DNA of 8,863 nt from Gammaproteobacteria bacterium (lineage in GTDB: Bacteria; Pseudomonadota; Gammaproteobacteria; Pseudomonadales; Azotimanducaceae_A). The position numbers were made by a program, and so were the translations under genes. The notes beneath the pieces are model-generated. The model ran no database searches. It worked only from the letters and a program-made list of their open reading frames with translations, and was not told the DNA's origin. This document shows positions 5,414 to 8,863 of this stretch, piece after piece. The stretch lies in NCBI GenBank assembly GCA_026713405.1, contig JAPOON010000060.1:1-8863 (forward strand), read 5' to 3'. How positions within the stretch are numbered: position 1 is the stretch's first letter; each line of letters opens with the position of its first letter.

Positions 5414-7051
5414 TCAGCGCCACACCGCAAAGCCGAAACCCTTGAGTGTGATTTCCCTGCCGGTGCGCCCGGTACTTTGCAGGCTCCTCATCAGCCACTG
5501 CCGAGGTTTCTGCGGGAGGAGCGTGCTGGTGGGTTCGCCACCCAGATTGAACAGGCACTGCAAATGTTCACCCCGATGTTGGCGGTGAAAGTGCAGCACC
5601 GGCTCCGGGGCATCCTCGAACCGGATGGTACCGAGTGTCAGCGCAGCGCTTGAACGGCGGGCGGCAATCGCCTGCCTGGACAGTCTGAGCACGGATTCGG
5701 TGTCCCCTTCCTGCCTGTCCACGGCCAGTTCGGCGTGTCGGGCATCCACCCCAAGCCAGGGCTGCACATCCGAAAAGCCGGCGTGAGCAGCGCCGCTCTG
5801 CCAGGGGAACGGCGTTCTGGCACCGTCCCGCCCGAGGCCGTGGGGCCAGAACCGGATTCCTTCCGGGTCCCGGAGGCCCTCCCGCGGAATCCTGGCCTGC
5901 GGTAGTCCGAGTTCCTCCCCCTGATACAGAAAGATGGTGCCGCGCAGGCAGAGCAGGAGACAGACAAGCATCTTCGCGAATGCTCTGGGAGGGTCCTCAC
6001 CGCCCCACCGGCTGGCCACCCGTTCCACATCGTGATTGCAGAAGGACCAGCTTGGCCAGGCCGCTTCACTGGTCCATGACTCCATGGCGTTACGGATCAG
6101 CGCAGCGGTCAGCGGGCCGTTCTCGAGCAGCAGAAAGTTGTAGGCAGTGTGTATTCGCCGATTGCCGTTGGTGTATTCCATGCTCCGTTCCACATACGAC
6201 GCGCTGCCGATTTCCGCCACCATCATGCGGCCGGGGTAGCTGTCCGTGAGGCGCCGCAACGTTTCCGCGAACGCCAGGTTCTCCGGGCGGGAACGGTCAT
6301 GGACATGACGCTGGAATTGATAGGGCCGGATTGCATCGCGCCTGCCCGAGGCAGGGTTGTCGGTCAGATCCGGGTCGCAGAAATAGAAATTCGCCACGTC
6401 CAGGCGCAGGCCGTCGACGCCCTTGTCCAACCAGAACCTGGCGACGTCCAGAATGGCGCTTCTGACCTGTTCATTGTGGAAGTTGAGGTCCGGTTGCTCG
6501 CTGAGAAAGTTGTGCAGGTAGTACTGGCGCCGGCCGGCATCCCAGGTCCAGGCCGGGCCGCCGAACAGCGACAGCCAGTTGTTGGGCGGCGAGCCGTCCG
6601 CCTTGGGGTCGGCCCAGACATACCAGTCCGACATGCTGTTGCTCCTGTCCCTGCGGCTTTCGCGGAACCAGGGATGCCGGTCCGAGGTGTGTGAATACAC
6701 CTGGTCGATGATGACCTTCAGGCCGAGGCCATGTGCGGTGGCGAGCAGTTTCTCGAAGTCTGCCATGGTGCCGAATACCGGATCGATGTCCCTGTAATCG
6801 GCGATGTCGTAGCCGAAATCGGCCATGGGTGAGCGGAACACGGGGGAGAGCCAGATCGCTTCCACACCGAGGCTGTGGACATAGTCCAGTTTCCGGGTGA
6901 TGCCGGCGAGGTCGCCGGATCCGTCGTTGTTGGAATCCTTGAAGCTCCGGGGATAGATCTGGTAGACGACGGCGCCTTTCCACCAGGGTTGTGCGGAAGA
7001 GTCCGAGGGTCCGGCCGCGGCGGCATCCTTGCCTCGCCCGACGCTGCTCAT
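5414..7051 (-). CDS. GH13 alpha-glucosidase (GH13_23-like), cytoplasmic
   Basis: This 545-residue glycoside hydrolase has no signal peptide and probably releases glucose from imported alpha-glucosides. The GH13 barrel starts near residue 23 (WWKGAVVYQIYPRSF), with a metal-binding loop DSNNDGSGD (39-47). Conserved regions are intact: D116 to H121 (DQVYSH), nucleophile D218 (GLRLDVANFYF), acid/base E280 (MVAEIG) and transition-state stabiliser D341 (FCNHDVERVASRW). FYFCDPDLTDNP (222-233) and GRDGARTPFPW (407-417) resemble GH13_23 alpha-glucosidases such as the Halomonas enzyme of about 538 residues. A beta-rich C-terminal domain closes the protein. V219, after the nucleophile, is the residue linked to alpha-1,6 activity in related enzymes. 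The ATG at 7051 overlaps the symporter stop as ATGA, and GGGGAG lies eight bases upstream. The frame is open to 7579, but that part is symporter sequence out of frame. Trehalose-, sucrose- or maltose-type substrates remain possible. Confidence 0.94.
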   Translation of the reverse strand: MSSVGRGKDAAAAGPSDSSAQPWWKGAVVYQIYPRSFKDSNNDGSGDLAGITRKLDYVHSLGVEAIWLSPVFRSPMADFGYDIADYRDIDPVFGTMADFEKLLATAHGLGLKVIIDQVYSHTSDRHPWFRESRRDRSNSMSDWYVWADPKADGSPPNNWLSLFGGPAWTWDAGRRQYYLHNFLSEQPDLNFHNEQVRSAILDVARFWLDKGVDGLRLDVANFYFCDPDLTDNPASGRRDAIRPYQFQRHVHDRSRPENLAFAETLRRLTDSYPGRMMVAEIGSASYVERSMEYTNGNRRIHTAYNFLLLENGPLTAALIRNAMESWTSEAAWPSWSFCNHDVERVASRWGGEDPPRAFAKMLVCLLLCLRGTIFLYQGEELGLPQARIPREGLRDPEGIRFWPHGLGRDGARTPFPWQSGAAHAGFSDVQPWLGVDARHAELAVDRQEGDTESVLRLSRQAIAARRSSAALTLGTIRFEDAPEPVLHFHRQHRGEHLQCLFNLGGEPTSTLLPQKPRQWLMRSLQSTGRTGREITLKGFGFAVWR

Positions 7052-8863
7052 GGCGCCGTCTCCCCGCTCCGGAGCAGCCGATTCCACCACAGTGGCGCAA
7101 GCAGCAAGGCGCCGACGATGAGTGGGAGCGTTGCGAGCGGGCTCTCGCCCGGGAGCCTCAGAGCCAGCCCGGAAAAGCCCACAACGAGGAGCAGGAGCGA
7201 TGTGCCGCAACTCAGCGCTGCCATCAGAGTGCTGCCTAACGCCCGCCTTCCGGCCGCCGGGTCGTCCCCGGCGAGAACAGCCGTCCGTCCCCAGAAACCG
7301 ACCGGGCGGACGGTTCTGTAGAACTTGAGGAGCGTGTGCCGGTCGGAAGGTCGGGTCAACAGGGTGATCAGGACGGTAGCCGTGATCGAAACGAGTACCA
7401 TGACTCCCAAACGGGCCCACTCGCTGTCTTCGCCCGGTAGCGCCCAGATCAGGGTCGGGCCTGCCGCCAGGGAAACCGCCATGGCGGCAAATTCCGCCTG
7501 GACATTGATGCGTTCCCAGATCCAGCGCAGCATCAGAACGGCGCCGATGCCCGCGCCGAACAGGAGGGAGATTTTCCACCCCTGTTGAATGGACTGCAGG
7601 TTGGCGGCGACCAGGCAGCCCGCAAGCAACACGATGACCGATGCGATTCGCGCGACCAGGACGAGTTCCCTGTCGCGGGCTTCCCGCTTGAGCCAGAGGC
7701 GGCAGACCAGGCGCCGGTAGACGTCGTTGGTCAGATAGCTCGAACCCCAGTTGAGATGCGTGTCGATGGTGGAGGCGAGTGCGGCCAGCAACGCCGTAAC
7801 CATCAGCCCGCGCGCTCCGGAAGGCATGAAGTCGGAAATTCCGGTGAGAAAGGTCTGTTCCCTCGAAGCGGCGAATGCCGGGTCAAGGCTGTCGGCCGGG
7901 CCGAACGGGTAAAGCACGAGAAGGGCAACCCCGATGATCAGCCACACCAGGCTGCGTCCCAGGATTTGCACCCAGGAAAACACGAAGGCGGCGATGCGCG
8001 CTTCCCGGTCCGCCTCACAGGCCATGAAGCGCTGGGCCAGATAGCCGCTGCCGTCGCTGTTCATGTGAAACAGCCACTGCAATCCCACGAGCACCAGGAA
8101 CCCGGGCAAGGCCCCTTCAAGCGAAGGTGCTAACGACAGCATGGCTTCTGCCTGGCTTTCGCCGTAGAGGCGCACGATGTGCCCGGTCAGTCCGGACAAT
8201 CCGCCGCATTCCTGCAGCAAGACAAATGCGAAGACCATCGACCCGCCCATGGCGAGGCAGAACTGGAACAGGTCGGAGGAAACGACTCCGCGCAATCCGC
8301 CGGTTGTCGAGTAAAGCCCCACGAACACAAGCAGCAGCACGACGCTGATGAGGTTGTTGGCGGTTGCCAGGTCGGTTGCGTATTGGGCCGCACCGGTTGA
8401 CAGGTGGAGCCCCAGCCACCCGGTCGCGGTGAGTACGGCGCCGTACAAACCGTCTGGCAGCCACGCATGCCAGAGCAGGAAGACCTCGGAGATCTGAAAT
8501 GTGGCCAGCAGCACGAACCCCAGGGTGGCGGAGTTGATCACAAGGCCGAAGTAAACGGCTTTTGTCAGCCTCAGCGGCACCCGCCAGGGCCCGCTGTAGC
8601 GGATTTCGACGAGTTCGGCATCGGTCAGTACCCGCGCCCTGCGCCAGCGCGCGGCGAACAGAAATCCGATCAGCAGAAACGCCAGGCCGTAGACCCAGGT
8701 TCTCCACAGCGCGAATACACCTGCGGTAGCGATCAAACCGCAGAACAACAGCGGCGTATCGGCAGCGAACTGTGTCGCTGCCATGCTTATGCCTGCCTTC
8801 CAACCCTTGAGAGAGCGCCCGGCCAGGTAGTATTCGTCGAGGTTCTTCGAGGCTCTCCTGCGG
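7048..8863 (-). CDS. Sodium/solute symporter (SSS family), 5' end outside window
   Basis: This inner-membrane transporter of the SSS family (LeuT fold) is expected to couple sodium entry to solute uptake. The window holds the last 604 residues. The frame stays open to the edge and the extra 26 residues look like family sequence (SKNLDEYYLAGRSL before GISMAATQFAADTP), so the ATG at 8784 is internal and not the start. Probably only the first helix is missing. Family landmarks are TDAELVEIRYSG, GLYSTTGGLRGVVSSDLFQF and the conserved helix plus loop ALASTIDTHLNWGSSYLTND, which in this family bears sodium-site serines/threonines. Many hydrophobic helices follow, with a polar loop at about 7260-7350 before the last ones. 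The TGA at 7050-7048 overlaps the alpha-glucosidase ATG. The partner enzyme suggests an alpha-glucoside or oligosaccharide substrate, but SSS proteins also carry amino acids, nucleosides and vitamins. Confidence 0.92.
   Translation of the reverse strand, partial: RRRASKNLDEYYLAGRSLKGWKAGISMAATQFAADTPLLFCGLIATAGVFALWRTWVYGLAFLLIGFLFAARWRRARVLTDAELVEIRYSGPWRVPLRLTKAVYFGLVINSATLGFVLLATFQISEVFLLWHAWLPDGLYGAVLTATGWLGLHLSTGAAQYATDLATANNLISVVLLLVFVGLYSTTGGLRGVVSSDLFQFCLAMGGSMVFAFVLLQECGGLSGLTGHIVRLYGESQAEAMLSLAPSLEGALPGFLVLVGLQWLFHMNSDGSGYLAQRFMACEADREARIAAFVFSWVQILGRSLVWLIIGVALLVLYPFGPADSLDPAFAASREQTFLTGISDFMPSGARGLMVTALLAALASTIDTHLNWGSSYLTNDVYRRLVCRLWLKREARDRELVLVARIASVIVLLAGCLVAANLQSIQQGWKISLLFGAGIGAVLMLRWIWERINVQAEFAAMAVSLAAGPTLIWALPGEDSEWARLGVMVLVSITATVLITLLTRPSDRHTLLKFYRTVRPVGFWGRTAVLAGDDPAAGRRALGSTLMAALSCGTSLLLLVVGFSGLALRLPGESPLATLPLIVGALLLAPLWWNRLLRSGETAP
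7060..7065 (-). promoter_or_regulatory. Ribosome binding site of the alpha-glucosidase, inside the symporter gene
   Basis: On the - strand this reads GGGGAG, eight bases before the ATG at 7051. It sits within the last codons of the symporter gene. Together with the ATGA stop/start overlap it marks translational coupling and supports the short start over the long upstream open frame. Confidence 0.6.

Noticed and set aside
7052..7579. A 176-codon N-terminal extension of the alpha-glucosidase
   Set aside because: The extension overlaps the symporter C-terminus out of frame and shows no domain. The ATGA overlap and ribosome site support the start at 7051, and the length then matches GH13_23 enzymes.
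1..8863. CRISPR arrays, tRNA or rRNA genes, insertion sequences, phage or defence genes
   Set aside because: No regularly spaced repeats, cloverleaf-like segments, transposase motifs or paired terminal repeats were seen on reading through both strands.

Overview
The window looks like a chromosomal piece of a fairly GC-rich Gram-negative bacterium, about 60% GC by eye. A TonB-dependent outer-membrane receptor makes a Gram-negative host near certain. The mix of TonB receptor, LacI regulator, sodium/solute symporter and GH13_23-like alpha-glucosidase is typical of Gammaproteobacteria, and some Alphaproteobacteria, that scavenge oligosaccharides. The lineage is inferred from gene types and cannot be fixed from this sequence alone.

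Layout, left to right. (1) The last 42 codons of an unidentified + strand gene (1-129), then a strong intrinsic terminator (155-187). (2) A complete + strand MFS transporter (267-1472) of unknown substrate. (3) A 296-bp convergent gap (1473-1768) with a very AT-rich stretch and an all-AT hairpin. (4) A complete - strand TonB-dependent receptor (4114-1769). (5) A divergent control region (4115-4357) with two near-identical 14-bp palindromes centred 43 bp apart; one overlaps the predicted receptor promoter. (6) A + strand LacI-family regulator (4358-5401). (7) Only 12 bp beyond its stop, the end of a - strand operon: a sodium/solute symporter (8863-7048, 5' end outside the window) whose stop overlaps the start of a cytoplasmic GH13 alpha-glucosidase (7051-5414) by the four bases ATGA.

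Genes 4-7 read as one carbohydrate-utilisation locus. The receptor would bring an oligosaccharide, probably an alpha-glucoside, across the outer membrane. The symporter would take it across the inner membrane with sodium, and the GH13 enzyme would split it in the cytoplasm. The LacI protein most likely represses the receptor through the twin operators until a sugar effector binds. The residue after the GH13 nucleophile is valine, which in related enzymes goes with alpha-1,6 linkages, so isomaltose-type sugars are a candidate substrate. The MFS transporter points towards the receptor and has its own surroundings, so its link to the locus is unproven.

Nothing here is an obviously new class of system. 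The most informative parts are the operator architecture, the coupled symporter-glucosidase pair and the substrate hint in the glucosidase. No tRNA, rRNA, CRISPR array, insertion sequence or phage gene was seen.
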